Shown here one piece after another: positions 1 through 8,123 of a DNA stretch of 64,000 nucleotides. Source of the stretch: Vibrio sp. SNU_ST1 (GTDB taxonomy: Bacteria > Pseudomonadota > Gammaproteobacteria > Enterobacterales > Vibrionaceae); assembly GCF_030563405.1 (NCBI RefSeq), contig NZ_CP130749.1, forward strand, positions 372,001 to 436,000. Direction: 5' to 3'. The position numbers were made by a program, and so were the translations under genes. Within the stretch, counting starts at the first letter, position 1, and each line of letters begins with the position of its first letter. The notes under the pieces are model-generated. The model ran no database searches. It was given only the letters and a program-made list of their open reading frames with translations, and was not told where the DNA came from.

Positions 1-228
1 ATCTGACTTGTTGGTGTTGGTGTTGGTGTTGGTGTTGTACATATATCTATAGAAGGCCAATGCATAGCTGCAACAGGTGCCAAGCAAGGTAAGAAAAGCC
101 AGTGCAAGTGACTCAATAGAAATGGCAAGCAATAGTAGAAGCGACGTCATGACCGACGGAGTGAAATAGACTTGCCCAATGCCATTGAGCAAGCCTTGAA
201 ATGGTGGGATATCCTTATTCGTTCTCAT
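1..228 (-). CDS. Urea transporter-like protein, 5' end only (cut by window edge)
   Basis: The reverse strand reads open from an ATG at 228 down to base 1 (76 codons, no stop). The N-terminus contains GLLNGIGQVYF followed by a hydrophobic stretch, which resembles the first membrane segment of the urea transporter (UT) family, where a conserved LRGIGQV-type motif opens the fold. If right, the protein would move urea across the inner membrane by facilitated diffusion. Residues about 65-74 are an Asn-Thr run encoded by a hexanucleotide repeat at the predicted junction between membrane segments. Only the start is visible, so the family call rests on this motif and the hydrophobic pattern. Confidence 0.6.
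   Translation of the reverse strand, partial: MRTNKDIPPFQGLLNGIGQVYFTPSVMTSLLLLLAISIESLALAFLTLLGTCCSYALAFYRYMYNTNTNTNTNKSD
11..34. repeat. Hexanucleotide microsatellite inside the urea-transporter-like gene
   Basis: Four perfect TTGGTG units, with partial units on each side, encode an alternating Asn-Thr run on the - strand. The unit is a multiple of three, so copy-number change would alter loop length but not reading frame. Confidence 0.9.
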
Positions 229-310
229 CGTCTGACTACATTATTTTGCTATGTTGAATCTTTGTAGCTCAGATTGTATGCAATTTTATTAAGTTGACCA
301 TCTTTGTGTA

Positions 311-970
311 TCAATTCTGATACCAGCGCTCACCATAGGCTCGTTGGTAATCTGGTGTTTCAATGATGCCTTCTTGCTCTGGAACGGTTTCTAATGGCCC
401 AACGACCGTTCGATAAGGTAATACGCCAGCCCATACTGGGATATCCATATCAGCTTTATCATCATTCACTCCATGTTTACCAATCTTCACGGATGCTTCT
501 GTTAAAGGGATCGCCAATAGCTCGGTGGCGGTGAGCTCTTTCTCATTACTGAGCCTGACTTCGTCGGTTCTTCCCGGCGCGATTTGCTCAATGAAGATGT
601 TCAATAAACGATCTTTTTCTTGGTTGTCCTCGATGACTGAAAATGACCCCAATACCACAGCAGAACGATAATGCGCACTGTGATGAAATGCAGAACGAGC
701 CAACACCCAACCATCGAACAAAGTGAACGTTAAACAGGTTGGGTCCCCCTTCTTCAGGCCTCTCAATAAGCGACTGTTTTTGGCCCCATGAATGTAGACC
801 ATGTTATCCACTCGCCATGCGAGCATCGGGATAACCATTGGGCCTTGTTCGCCTTGCAGTGCAATGTGTGCGATTAAGCTTTCGTCGATGATTTGATGCA
901 GTTTCTCTTGTTCAAATACGGCTTTGTGAGCCCCTTTTTTAATCGTGGTTCTTTTCGTGTTAGATAACAT
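311..970 (-). CDS. Pyridoxamine 5'-phosphate oxidase-related flavoprotein (PNPOx-like)
   Basis: A 219-aa protein of the PNPOx-like split-barrel superfamily (flavin-nucleotide-binding, Pyridox_ox_2 type). Visible features are the central barrel motif around IPMLAWRVDNMVYIHGAKNS, the SRLLRGLKKGD segment and a conserved C-terminus with GDPTCLTFTLFDGWVLARS in the middle. Members bind FMN or F420-like cofactors; the substrate here is unknown. The gene faces a MocR/PdxR-type PLP-binding regulator, an arrangement suggesting control by vitamin B6 or by the neighbouring regulator. The start at 970 has an AAGGAG ribosome site, buried in a strong nested hairpin (see 968-1011). Confidence 0.8.
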   Translation of the reverse strand: MLSNTKRTTIKKGAHKAVFEQEKLHQIIDESLIAHIALQGEQGPMVIPMLAWRVDNMVYIHGAKNSRLLRGLKKGDPTCLTFTLFDGWVLARSAFHHSAHYRSAVVLGSFSVIEDNQEKDRLLNIFIEQIAPGRTDEVRLSNEKELTATELLAIPLTEASVKIGKHGVNDDKADMDIPVWAGVLPYRTVVGPLETVPEQEGIIETPDYQRAYGERWYQN

Positions 971-1011
971 AATCGCTCCTTAATCATTGCCTTTTGATTA
1001 ATGTAGCGATT
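968..1011 (-). promoter_or_regulatory. Nested inverted repeat covering the ribosome site of the PNPOx-like gene
   Basis: Read on the - strand, the leader is AATCGCT-ACA-TTAATCA, an 8-base loop, TGATTAA-GG-AGCGATT, then the ATG at 970. Two perfect 7-bp arms are nested and the AAGGAG ribosome site lies inside the right-hand stem. It could act as an RNA hairpin that hides the start site, or as a DNA operator for the divergent MocR-type regulator. Both readings are inference; the symmetry itself is seen. Confidence 0.6.
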
Positions 1012-1060
1012 AACTGGTCTATTAAATAGAGCCACTTTTAAACACTATTTGGATCCAGTT

Positions 1061-2518
1061 ATGCAGCCTATTGATGTCGGTGACTTACAGTTAGACGAGC
1101 AACATGACACACGTCAAACCGCCTTGTTCCACGCAATCAGAGAGAAGATCGTTCAAGATTTATGGAGCAAGGGCAGCAAGTTACCTTCAACACGTAAGCT
1201 AGCCGTCGAGTTATCGGTGAGTCGAAATACGGTGATTTATGCGTACGAACAACTGGTTACTGAAGGTTATATTGAGAGTAAGCAAGGCTCAGGGTTTTAT
1301 GTCTCGGTTGAACAACCTGAACACTTTCTAAGTTTGTCTCAACCGAAGTGTGTTCAGGATGCGAAGATTCAACAAACCGTCAGTAAACCGAGTGTAAACA
1401 TAGCGAAACCTAACGACATTAACCGCAGCTTTGCCCCCGGAGTCCCTGACTTAGATGCGTTCCCTTTTGCTAAATGGCAGAGGCTGCTGCAACGCCACTC
1501 TACGCGTCAGAACATTGCGGGCAATCAAGAGGTTCAGGGAAGCTTAGCCTTGAGGGAAGCGTTGAGCAGATATCTTGCAAGCAGTCGCTCGGTTCACTGT
1601 AGTGCAGGCCGAATCATCATAACCGCAGGTGCTCAGCAAGCTATCTCAATTGGTTTGATGGCAACGTTAGCGATCGGCGAAAAAATCCTTGTGGAAGAGC
1701 CCGGCTACCGACAAGTGCATAAAATCATCGACCTGTTGAGGCTAGAGCTAGACGGTGTGAGTGTGCGTGAAAAGGTTGGATTAGATATTGAAAAAGTGTT
1801 GTCCAGTAATGCTAAGGCTCTGTATGTCACGCCGAGTAACCAATACCCAATGGGTACGACCTTAAATACTGAACAACGCCTTAAGCTGATCGATTGGGCT
1901 AACAAACATCAGTCATGGATCATTGAAGATGACTACGACAGTGAGTTCCAGTTTGCTCATCGTCCTTATACCAGCATGCAAGGTTTGGCGGGTAAGTTGG
2001 GATTCGATGATCGCATCATCTATGTCGGATCCCTGAGTAAGGTGATGTTCAATGGCCTGCGACTAGGTTATTTGGTGGTGCCAGAAAGTCTGGTGGCGAA
2101 GTGTCTTGAGATTAAAGATGCGCTCACCGGAGACACGGCGTCCCATACACAAGAAGCATTGGCGGATTTTGTTCGAGAAGGCGATTTATTGCGTCATATT
2201 AGAAAGATGCGTCGGTCATACAAACTCAAGCATGAAGCGATGATAGAAGCGATTGAAAGTGAATTTCCTGGCGATCTTGAAGTGATTAGCCAAGCGGCGG
2301 GGTTACATGTGACTGTGAAGTGGTATCAAGGTATATCTGAACATGAGTGGAGCCGACGAGCTGAGTTTGAAAATATCATCATTCGCCCTTTTGACTTTTA
2401 TGAATATGGAGCAAGTGATGCTCGTGATTGGAGTGGTGCAGTACTTGGGTTTGGAAATATCCGACTGGCTGACATAAAGCCGAAGATCAAACAGATCGCT
2501 CGGCTTTTTTATCCGTAA
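1061..2518 (+). CDS. MocR/PdxR-family transcriptional regulator
   Basis: A 485-aa protein with an N-terminal GntR-type winged helix (about residues 20-85: LPSTRKLAVELSVSRNTVIYAYEQL) and a C-terminal fold-type I aminotransferase-like domain. The PLP-binding region is recognisable in YVGSLSKVMFNGLRLGY, where the Lys of SLSK is the expected Schiff-base residue. MocR proteins sense PLP or amine ligands and usually control B6 or amino-compound genes. It faces the PNPOx-like gene across 90 bp, so that gene is its likely target. An in-frame TTG exists at 1049, but ATG 1061 with GGA upstream is preferred. The 3' end overlaps a terminator hairpin. Confidence 0.88.
   Translation: MQPIDVGDLQLDEQHDTRQTALFHAIREKIVQDLWSKGSKLPSTRKLAVELSVSRNTVIYAYEQLVTEGYIESKQGSGFYVSVEQPEHFLSLSQPKCVQDAKIQQTVSKPSVNIAKPNDINRSFAPGVPDLDAFPFAKWQRLLQRHSTRQNIAGNQEVQGSLALREALSRYLASSRSVHCSAGRIIITAGAQQAISIGLMATLAIGEKILVEEPGYRQVHKIIDLLRLELDGVSVREKVGLDIEKVLSSNAKALYVTPSNQYPMGTTLNTEQRLKLIDWANKHQSWIIEDDYDSEFQFAHRPYTSMQGLAGKLGFDDRIIYVGSLSKVMFNGLRLGYLVVPESLVAKCLEIKDALTGDTASHTQEALADFVREGDLLRHIRKMRRSYKLKHEAMIEAIESEFPGDLEVISQAAGLHVTVKWYQGISEHEWSRRAEFENIIIRPFDFYEYGASDARDWSGAVLGFGNIRLADIKPKIKQIARLFYP
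2476..2507 (+). terminator. Rho-independent terminator inside the 3' end of the MocR-type gene
   Basis: AAAGCCGA pairs with TCGGCTTT around a 16-base loop and runs into a T6 tract. The hairpin lies wholly within the coding sequence, whose stop codon is at 2516-2518. Confidence 0.6.
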
Positions 2519-2564
2519 TATTGGTAGGGCTTGTTTGCAATTTTCTGATTCATCACTAATCGAA

Positions 2565-3830
2565 TTACAACTTGTGGATAGATACTGTGGGTTTACCCAA
2601 CCATTTACGCCAAGGTAGTGACAATGTCACAAAAATAGTTACTGCATAGAGCATCGACCAACTTAGGCAGATAAACACCAAGGTACAGATGACCAGTGAA
2701 ATCATGGCTGTGTATCTCGATGTGCCAGTCAGTAATCGGCAGGCCGCTAACATCGCGAGCAAATAAACCAGTACAAAAATACCATTGGCGAGTTTAAGAA
2801 AGAATTCGAGATCCAAATTAGACAGCTCGCCGATTACACACGAGATAAGCGCAATAAAGCCAATTGCTAAGGTTGGATAAAGTGGTACGCCACGGCTGTT
2901 GAGCTGCGCCATTTTACTGGTAGGAGTGTGTTGGCGAGCTTGAGCCCAAATCATGCGAGACAAGCTTTGGGTGTAAAGGTTTAGGCTAGCAAAACAAGCA
3001 AAGAAGCCAAGTATACTGATGACGGTTTTAAAGCCATTGCCAAACAGTTGTTCTGTCACCCACGGGATAGAGGCAGCATCAAATTCGGTTGAACCATAAG
3101 CGCCTAGCTTGATAATAACCACAGAACAAGCCCAGTACACCAAGCCTGCGACGAAACACCCGGCAATGATGGCGATTGGGAAGTCACGCTGTGGATTTTT
3201 AAACTCCTCTCCCATGTGAGCAAAGGCTTCGATTCCTACAAAGCACCAAAACATAACCGCCAATGCAGCACCAATCGACCACATTGAATCGGACGTCATG
3301 GTCGGAACTGCGATGTCGGCTGCAGTGATATCGGCTTTCCAGACAAAGGCACTAACCAAGGCAAAAATCGACAAGGCAATCACGGTTTGTAAACGGCCAG
3401 AAGACTTACTGCCCATCAAATTGACGGCAATAAGCAGAGCGACGGTAAAGGACTGAGCGCCAAGTGGTGTGTCGAGTGGCGCTGGTAATAGTTGCTGAGC
3501 GAAACCACCTGCCAATGCAATTGCGGCTGGGATTCCGACTGGAATGACGCTGACGAATAGCCATGCCACACTGGTTTCTAATCGCTCACTGAACGCCTGA
3601 CGAACAAAATAGGCAGTACCCCCTGCATTCGGGTAGCGTTTTCCTAATGCGGCGAAGGTAAGGGCGATGGGGCAAATAGCGATAAACAGGATTAACCATG
3701 CTAGTAGCGATAACTGCCCTGCAATGCCTGCCGCGATAGCTGGGATCATAAACAATCCTGTGCCAAGCAAGGTTGTAGAGAGTTGTCCTATTCCTGAAAT
3801 AAGCGTGATTTCTTGTTTGAGTTGCGTCAT
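2565..3830 (-). CDS. yjeH: L-methionine/branched-chain amino acid exporter, YjeH type (APC superfamily)
   Basis: A 421-aa integral membrane protein with about 12 hydrophobic segments. It follows E. coli YjeH closely by eye: GIGQLSTTLLGTGLFMIPA near the N-terminus, AALGKRYPNAGGTAYFV, WLFVSVIPVGIPAA, and VMFWCFVGIEAFAHMGEEFKNPQRDFP in the centre. YjeH exports methionine and branched-chain amino acids in E. coli; the same role is inferred here. It is divergent from the Lrp/AsnC-type regulator at 4074, the usual kind of regulator for amino-acid exporters. The 240-bp gap between them should hold both promoters. Confidence 0.88.
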   Translation of the reverse strand: MTQLKQEITLISGIGQLSTTLLGTGLFMIPAIAAGIAGQLSLLAWLILFIAICPIALTFAALGKRYPNAGGTAYFVRQAFSERLETSVAWLFVSVIPVGIPAAIALAGGFAQQLLPAPLDTPLGAQSFTVALLIAVNLMGSKSSGRLQTVIALSIFALVSAFVWKADITAADIAVPTMTSDSMWSIGAALAVMFWCFVGIEAFAHMGEEFKNPQRDFPIAIIAGCFVAGLVYWACSVVIIKLGAYGSTEFDAASIPWVTEQLFGNGFKTVISILGFFACFASLNLYTQSLSRMIWAQARQHTPTSKMAQLNSRGVPLYPTLAIGFIALISCVIGELSNLDLEFFLKLANGIFVLVYLLAMLAACRLLTGTSRYTAMISLVICTLVFICLSWSMLYAVTIFVTLSLPWRKWLGKPTVSIHKL

Positions 3831-4073
3831 TCGCTGTCCTTGCTATTGGCTTTGATATCGGTTTTATGGTGCTGTCTTGTGAGGCTGAGATTGAAAGCAT
3901 ACATTGTCGACATCAATAATACAGCTAGCGAAACGTCTTAAGACACCGTCAATTTAACGGTATTAATTTGATTAAGCGTGAAAGTGTCGGCTGTCATAAT
4001 GGCTGTTATAAGTAGGAAAGTTGTGTCAAATTAGGCGTTATAAATAGAACAATAAATGGGAAGAATCAGAAGC

Positions 4074-4535
4074 ATGGATAAATTTGATCGCCAAATTTTA
4101 GATATTCTAAAAACTAACGCTCGATGTTCAGTGAGCGATATCGCCAGAGACGTCAGCCTGTCTCGTTCTGCGGTGAACGCCAGAATCAAGAAGCTGGAAA
4201 GCGATAAGATCATTACTGGATATTGTGCACAGGTGACCGAGCCTGATTTACCGAAGAACGTTGGCGCTTATATCTCTTTGAAGTTTGACATGTCGAGCAG
4301 TAACCATAACTGTGAGTCTTACGCTAAAAATATCTACGCCATTGATGGTGTGCAGTGGTGTCACTCTATCAGTGGTGAGACCGACATGATGCTTTATGTT
4401 GAAGTTGAAAGCATGGAGCGTTTGAACCAAATTCGCGACCAGCTGCAAGGCTATCCTGAACTTCGACATCTTATGACTCATACTGTCTTAACGGAATTCT
4501 TCAACAAGCAAACTTCGTCTTTTAATATGTCTTGA
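4074..4535 (+). CDS. Lrp/AsnC-family transcriptional regulator
   Basis: A 153-aa protein with the standard Lrp layout: an N-terminal HTH (MDKFDRQILDILKTNARCSVSDIARDVSLSRSAVNARIKKLE) and a C-terminal RAM/ligand-binding domain (about 65-140, with GVQWCHSISGETDMML). Family members bind amino acids and regulate transport or metabolism. An upstream in-frame ATG at 4056 lacks a ribosome site, whereas 4074 has GGGAAG and AGAAG upstream, so 4074 is preferred. Divergent placement suggests it controls the YjeH-type exporter. The effector amino acid cannot be read from the sequence. Confidence 0.87.
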   Translation: MDKFDRQILDILKTNARCSVSDIARDVSLSRSAVNARIKKLESDKIITGYCAQVTEPDLPKNVGAYISLKFDMSSSNHNCESYAKNIYAIDGVQWCHSISGETDMMLYVEVESMERLNQIRDQLQGYPELRHLMTHTVLTEFFNKQTSSFNMS

Positions 4536-4628
4536 GTTAATGCCGCTTACCTTCACCGTGTCGTCATTTGTCCGAACTTATTCTACTTATTCGTACTCAC
4601 TCTATTTTTATTCACTCTAAGGTTGCTG

Positions 4629-5576
4629 ATGTTAGGTAATATCAATTTAAATTTGCTGCGGTCGCTGCATGTGCTTCTTGAAGAGTGCCATGTCAGTCGA
4701 GCCGCTCAGCGTCTGCACATCACGCAGTCGGCGGTTAGCCGTCAACTGGCTCAGCTTAGAGAGCTATGTGGTGATCCTCTTCTGGTTCGTGATGGGAACA
4801 AACTGGTTCCAACCAACCGTGCTTTGTTGCTTAAAGGCAAGCTTGACGACTTGCTGGGCGAGTTTGACCACTTATTAGATGATAAGCCATTTGATCCACA
4901 AGATTGGCAAGGTGAATTGGTGTTGGCTTCGAGTGATTATGTTGCCCAGTATATCTTGCCCATTATTGTGTCCGAGGTGTCGAAGGACGCGCCCCATATC
5001 AACTTGGCTTATCGTCTATGGCAGCCTAACTTCCTTGAAACGCTCAATGAATCAGGTATTCACTTGGCGTCGAGTATGTTCCCCAAAAAGCCGGGTCATG
5101 TCTCAAGTATCAAGCTCGGAGAGGATAAGTCCGTGTGTTTGATGAGAGCCTCTCATCCGTTGGCTAAGCAATCAGCCATAAGCTCGGAAGACATCGTGAG
5201 TTACTCACATATCAAAGTCACGGGTGGGGGAGACAAAGACAGTTATTCGGATATTGCGTTAAAGAAACAGGGACATAAACGCAGAATCGCATTGCAGGTA
5301 CCGTTCTTTTCATCGGCGGGAAACGTGTTAATGCAAGACGATTACTTGATGATTGTGCCGGAGCATATTGCTTATAACTTGGGTCGACATCTCGATGTCG
5401 CTTACTTTTCGCTGCCGTTTGAGACAGAAATGCATACCTATTGGCTGATATGGCATCCTAAGTATGACAACGACTCTGCCCATAAATGGGCTCGAGAGAA
5501 AGCGTTTAAAGCCATCCAAAAGTCGAGTTACAATATAAGTATGATTTCAAATCATACTAGTAATGATAATCTTTGA
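4629..5576 (+). CDS. LysR-family transcriptional regulator
   Basis: A 315-aa LysR-type protein. The N-terminal winged helix is clear (NLNLLRSLHVLLEECHVSRAAQRLHITQSAVSRQLAQLRELCGDPLLVR, given in parts: helix-turn-helix about residues 18-45). The rest is the two-lobed effector-binding domain. ATG 4629 is preferred over an in-frame TTG at 4623 because AAGG lies at a good distance. It sits 97 bp upstream of, and co-oriented with, a LysE-type exporter gene, not divergent from it. Control of that exporter is possible but not shown. Ligand unknown. Confidence 0.85.
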   Translation: MLGNINLNLLRSLHVLLEECHVSRAAQRLHITQSAVSRQLAQLRELCGDPLLVRDGNKLVPTNRALLLKGKLDDLLGEFDHLLDDKPFDPQDWQGELVLASSDYVAQYILPIIVSEVSKDAPHINLAYRLWQPNFLETLNESGIHLASSMFPKKPGHVSSIKLGEDKSVCLMRASHPLAKQSAISSEDIVSYSHIKVTGGGDKDSYSDIALKKQGHKRRIALQVPFFSSAGNVLMQDDYLMIVPEHIAYNLGRHLDVAYFSLPFETEMHTYWLIWHPKYDNDSAHKWAREKAFKAIQKSSYNISMISNHTSNDNL

Positions 5577-5673
5577 TTTCAAATAATACCTGCTACGGCT
5601 TATTGTAAGCGCTAAGTATTGAGTATTAATTGTAGAGTGTTCAGCTGGAACGCTTTGTTTTACTAGGAATGGA

Positions 5674-6291
5674 ATGATGACAGTAACAATTTGGTTTTCT
5701 TTATTAGCTATCTGCTTGTTGGGTGCAATGTCTCCGGGCCCAAGCTTGGCGATGATCGCTAAACATAGTTTGGCTGGTGGCCGTATGAACGGACTTATCG
5801 CAGCTTGGTCACACGCTGCGGGTATAGGTATTTACGCGTTCGCAACCATTGTCGGTTTAGCGGTGTTACTTGAGCAATCGCCAATGTTGTTCAAAGGGAT
5901 CAGTTTAGCGGGTGCAGCGTATCTGCTCTATCTCGGTGTAAACGCGTTGCGTTCGAAAGGTGGTGTTGCCGCGAAACTGGACGCGGGTGAACAGATGAGC
6001 TACATGCAGTCTGCTCGCGAAGCTTTCTTGATCTCTATCTTGAGCCCTAAGATCGCTCTGTTCTTTATCGCTCTATTTAGCCAGTTTGTTGCGTTAGGTA
6101 ATGAACTTAGCAATCAAGTGATTATTGTCTCAACGCCACTGATTGTTGATGGCCTTTGGTATACCTTTATTACTTTGGTGCTCTCTAGCCCGTTGATCGT
6201 AGAGCGCATTCGAGCAAAAGCGCAGTTGATCGATCGATTGTCAGGCGTGGTGTTGATTCTGCTTGCTGTGCGTGTGGTGTGGACGATATAG
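5674..6291 (+). CDS. LysE/RhtB-family amino acid exporter
   Basis: A 205-aa protein with about six hydrophobic segments and the family signature near the N-terminus (LLGAMSPGPSLAMIAKHSL; the SPGP motif is diagnostic). LysE/RhtB proteins export amino acids such as lysine, threonine or homoserine. Substrate cannot be inferred here. Two adjacent ATGs (5674, 5677) follow AGGAATGGA; either could be used. The preceding LysR gene and the bidirectional terminator after the stop suggest a short transcription unit. Confidence 0.85.
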   Translation: MMTVTIWFSLLAICLLGAMSPGPSLAMIAKHSLAGGRMNGLIAAWSHAAGIGIYAFATIVGLAVLLEQSPMLFKGISLAGAAYLLYLGVNALRSKGGVAAKLDAGEQMSYMQSAREAFLISILSPKIALFFIALFSQFVALGNELSNQVIIVSTPLIVDGLWYTFITLVLSSPLIVERIRAKAQLIDRLSGVVLILLAVRVVWTI

Positions 6292-6327
6292 CGATAGTCC
6301 ATATACTGGAAAGAAACGATATCCATT

Positions 6328-6364
6328 AAAAAGGCTCACTAGACGTTATCTAGTGAGCCTTTTT
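6328..6364. terminator. Bidirectional terminator between LysE gene and lipoprotein hydrolase gene
   Basis: A 16-bp perfect stem (AAAAAGGCTCACTAGA and its complement) around a 5-base loop, with A5 and T5 on the two sides. It serves both converging genes. Confidence 0.9.
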
Positions 6365-6400
6365 GACTTCTATGGATTGGCTTCGACAGGTTTGAGCTTG

Positions 6401-7564
6401 TTAGCCTTCTGAATTCAGTACAGCATCGAGCTTTTTCATAGAGTCGGAAAAATATGGATTGTAGGTCAAACGAGCATGGTTTTTACCTTCTTCACGATAT
6501 CCCCATGCTGAGTACCAAACCTTACTTGTCGCGTTGCACTGTGCTTCAAAACCTTCCTCTTGACCATTGGAGCAGATCTTCTCGCTACCATTGATCCCGT
6601 AGTAAGGATTGCTTGGCGAGAACAGTAAACCCATATGAGAACCGTTCGAAATGCGTTGCTCCGGGAGTTTCATGCTGTACTCAACAGCCCGAGGATCTTC
6701 GAGTGTCGTCTCCCCTTGCCAAATCAATACATTGTTTGGGTTTGGCATAGATTCAGTAAACGCCTGCTGAACGAAGCTGGTGTCAATCACACTGTCGCCT
6801 TCACTCATCATAATAAATACGGGCTTATCGAAGTGTTTATCTTGTAAGTCATCACGAACCACTTCTGAGGTTTGGTAGTAAACAGAAGCACCATTCATTG
6901 GCAGTGAGTTATAGCGAAGTACATTGTCTTCAGGATCTTGGTCAGCCCAAGTGACAAAATAGCTTGCTAGCTCTGCATATTGAACCGCAGAAGAACTCGG
7001 TTGAAACGCAGGAGAGAACAGCAGTAGCCCTGAGATATTAGGATCGTTCATCGCCTGTGAAGTCACGAGGTTTGCGCCTGTCGAATAACCGCCAAGCCAC
7101 ACAGAATCATACTCTTGCTCTAGTAACTTCGTATGATGAGCTACAACACCTTGCCAATCTTCTAAGCTTGGCTGCATTAAGTCACCGACTCGGCTGCCGT
7201 GGCCCGGTAGCAATACCGTTCTCACTAGGTAGCTTTGTTCTGCTAAGTGCGTTGCGATGTCTTTAAACGAGTAGGGTGAATCACCTAACCCATGAACCAA
7301 TAAAACTGCCTTACCATTCGGTGTCGCAGGTTGATATTCGGTAGGTGAATTGAGTTGAATCTCTAGCCGCTTGTCTTTGGTCATGAATACACGGTTTTTC
7401 AATAACCAATCTTGAGTTTCATTGACGTAGTCATCAAAGCTGTCTTGCTGATATTCAGGCAAGTTTGGAGATGTTTCGTAAGCAGGTATCGATGTCTCGT
7501 TGGAACAACCAACGAGACTTAAAGTCGTTAAGGCGAGCAGCGTTAGAATGGTATTTCTATGCAT
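6401..7564 (-). CDS. Alpha/beta-hydrolase lipoprotein (serine hydrolase)
   Basis: A 387-aa predicted lipoprotein: the N-terminus ends in a lipobox (SLVGC, lipidated Cys20). The alpha/beta hydrolase core shows the oxyanion HGLGDSP motif (about 91-97), nucleophile elbow GYSTG (159-163, Ser161), a likely acid in MSEGDSVID and a catalytic His in NGSHMGL. These proteins cleave esters or lipids; carboxylesterase or lysophospholipase-like activity is plausible but the substrate is unknown. It would be anchored to the inner or outer membrane facing the periplasm. A region near residues 325-350 (ICSNGQEEGFEAQCN) carries two Cys that might form a disulfide. Confidence 0.8.
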   Translation of the reverse strand: MHRNTILTLLALTTLSLVGCSNETSIPAYETSPNLPEYQQDSFDDYVNETQDWLLKNRVFMTKDKRLEIQLNSPTEYQPATPNGKAVLLVHGLGDSPYSFKDIATHLAEQSYLVRTVLLPGHGSRVGDLMQPSLEDWQGVVAHHTKLLEQEYDSVWLGGYSTGANLVTSQAMNDPNISGLLLFSPAFQPSSSAVQYAELASYFVTWADQDPEDNVLRYNSLPMNGASVYYQTSEVVRDDLQDKHFDKPVFIMMSEGDSVIDTSFVQQAFTESMPNPNNVLIWQGETTLEDPRAVEYSMKLPEQRISNGSHMGLLFSPSNPYYGINGSEKICSNGQEEGFEAQCNATSKVWYSAWGYREEGKNHARLTYNPYFSDSMKKLDAVLNSEG

Positions 7565-7617
7565 TTTTTGATGTTGTCTCTGTTGTTCTTTTACTATGTC
7601 TGAAACTGAAGTTTAGA

Positions 7618-7854
7618 TTACTTTCTGCTTGAAAGGTCTTCGTATTCACCTTCAATAACACCGGCATCACTGGTAGATGATTGACGTGTGTTCATGTGAG
7701 CTGCGAACCCCTGTTTTTTCATTTGATTCTGAATGCGCTTGCCAGTGATTAAAGCTGCAATAGCTAAAGGAATAGCAAGAATCAAGCTCGTGAATAACGC
7801 CAATAGGCCAGTAAACAACGCAACAATCGTAACTAATATATTTTTCATATTCAT
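7618..7854 (-). CDS. Small single-pass or hairpin membrane protein, function unknown
   Basis: A 78-aa protein with a long hydrophobic N-terminal half (about residues 5-38, enough for one or two membrane segments), followed by a short basic stretch (GKRIQNQMKKQ) and an acidic tail ending GVIEGEYEDLSSRK. It lies 53 bp upstream of the lipoprotein hydrolase and in the same orientation, so the two may be cotranscribed. I do not recognise a function. The start at 7854 is followed by MNMKN, so a start two codons later is also possible. Confidence 0.6.
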   Translation of the reverse strand: MNMKNILVTIVALFTGLLALFTSLILAIPLAIAALITGKRIQNQMKKQGFAAHMNTRQSSTSDAGVIEGEYEDLSSRK

Positions 7855-8024
7855 TCCTCTTTTTCTATGTTGTCACTATATCGCTTCTATTCTGAACGAA
7901 ACATGAACACCGTTAATAAATATCAGAGAGTCACTATGACACAGGCGTGTGTTGATTGAGAGTTTATATGTAGTCATATTCACGCACTAAAAATATGGAG
8001 TTTATTTAAGTTTATAAAAATCAA

Positions 8025-8095
8025 CAACTTAAAAGTTGGCACGCTTGATGCTCTATAGGGTTTGGAATAAGTCACTGTAAGCAAAGTACTTACAG
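8025..8095 (+). promoter_or_regulatory. Two dyad-symmetric sites in the hcp leader
   Basis: Two inverted repeats lie 99 to 29 bp before the hcp ATG: CAACTT-AA-AAGTTG at 8025-8038 and CTGTAAG-7 bases-CTTACAG at 8075-8095. In enterobacteria and vibrios, hcp-hcr is typically controlled by FNR and by the NO-sensing repressor NsrR. Neither site clearly matches the consensus I know for those, so the regulator is left open. Confidence 0.45.
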
Positions 8096-8123
8096 CTAAT
8101 AAAAAATTACTGGAGCCCCTTAT

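Noticed and set aside
3586..3900. 104-aa open frame on the - strand over the 5' part of yjeH
   Set aside because: It lies in another frame of a clear transporter gene and its translation resembles no protein.
8011..8038. NsrR site upstream of hcp
   Set aside because: The AT-rich dyad is shorter and lacks the ATG-CAT core of the NsrR consensus I know. It is kept only as an unassigned operator.
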